This document shows, in pieces, positions 6,781 through 6,783 of a stretch of DNA of 6,783 nucleotides. The position numbers and the translations under genes are program-made. This stretch comes from Deltaproteobacteria bacterium. GTDB lineage: Bacteria > Desulfobacterota > Desulfobacteria > Desulfobacterales > ETH-SRB1. The stretch's first letter is position 1, and each line of letters begins with the position of its first letter. The notes beneath the pieces were generated by a model. It saw only the letters and a list, made by a program, of their open reading frames with translations. It made no database searches and was not told the DNA's origin. The stretch is taken from contig JAJSZO010000055.1 in NCBI GenBank assembly GCA_030262795.1, positions 1-6,783 of the forward strand. The letters run 5' to 3'.

Positions 6781-6783
6781 AAT

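Overview
The window reads as an AT-rich piece of a bacterial chromosome, most likely from an anaerobic Desulfobacterota-type (former deltaproteobacterial) organism. This is inferred from protein style only: an NtrY-like kinase and NtrX-like regulator of the type I associate with that group, plus a RACo-like corrinoid-activator ATPase expected in organisms that use the Wood-Ljungdahl pathway or corrinoid methyl transfer. No rRNA or other phylogenetic marker is present. The window is almost fully coding, with five genes and no gap above about 52 bases.

Left half, plus strand (2-3511): a two-component pair. A membrane NtrY-like histidine kinase, cut at its 5' end by the window edge, is followed by an NtrX-like sigma-54-type response regulator (receiver, AAA+, Fis-type helix-turn-helix). 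The spacer between them carries four perfect tandem copies of a 7-base unit and then a good ribosome binding site.

Right half, minus strand (6780 down to 3545): an apparent three-gene operon. In transcription order it holds a class II-like histone-deacetylase-family hydrolase, an AcuB-like protein (two CBS domains plus an ACT-like domain), and a RACo-like ASKHA ATPase that lacks the usual N-terminal [2Fe-2S] ferredoxin domain. The two transcription units converge on a 33-base spacer containing a small REP-like hairpin.

The deacetylase plus CBS-ACT pair resembles the acuB/acuC part of the Bacillus acuABC locus, which controls acetyl-CoA synthetase by lysine (de)acetylation. Its association with a corrinoid-activator-like ATPase suggests a module linking the energy or acetylation state of the cell to acetyl-CoA or C1 metabolism. 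That link is inference from gene order. The most interesting points are this gene combination, the loss of the ferredoxin domain with a start codon that has no visible Shine-Dalgarno sequence, and the short repeats in the spacers. I see no mobile element, CRISPR array, tRNA or rRNA.
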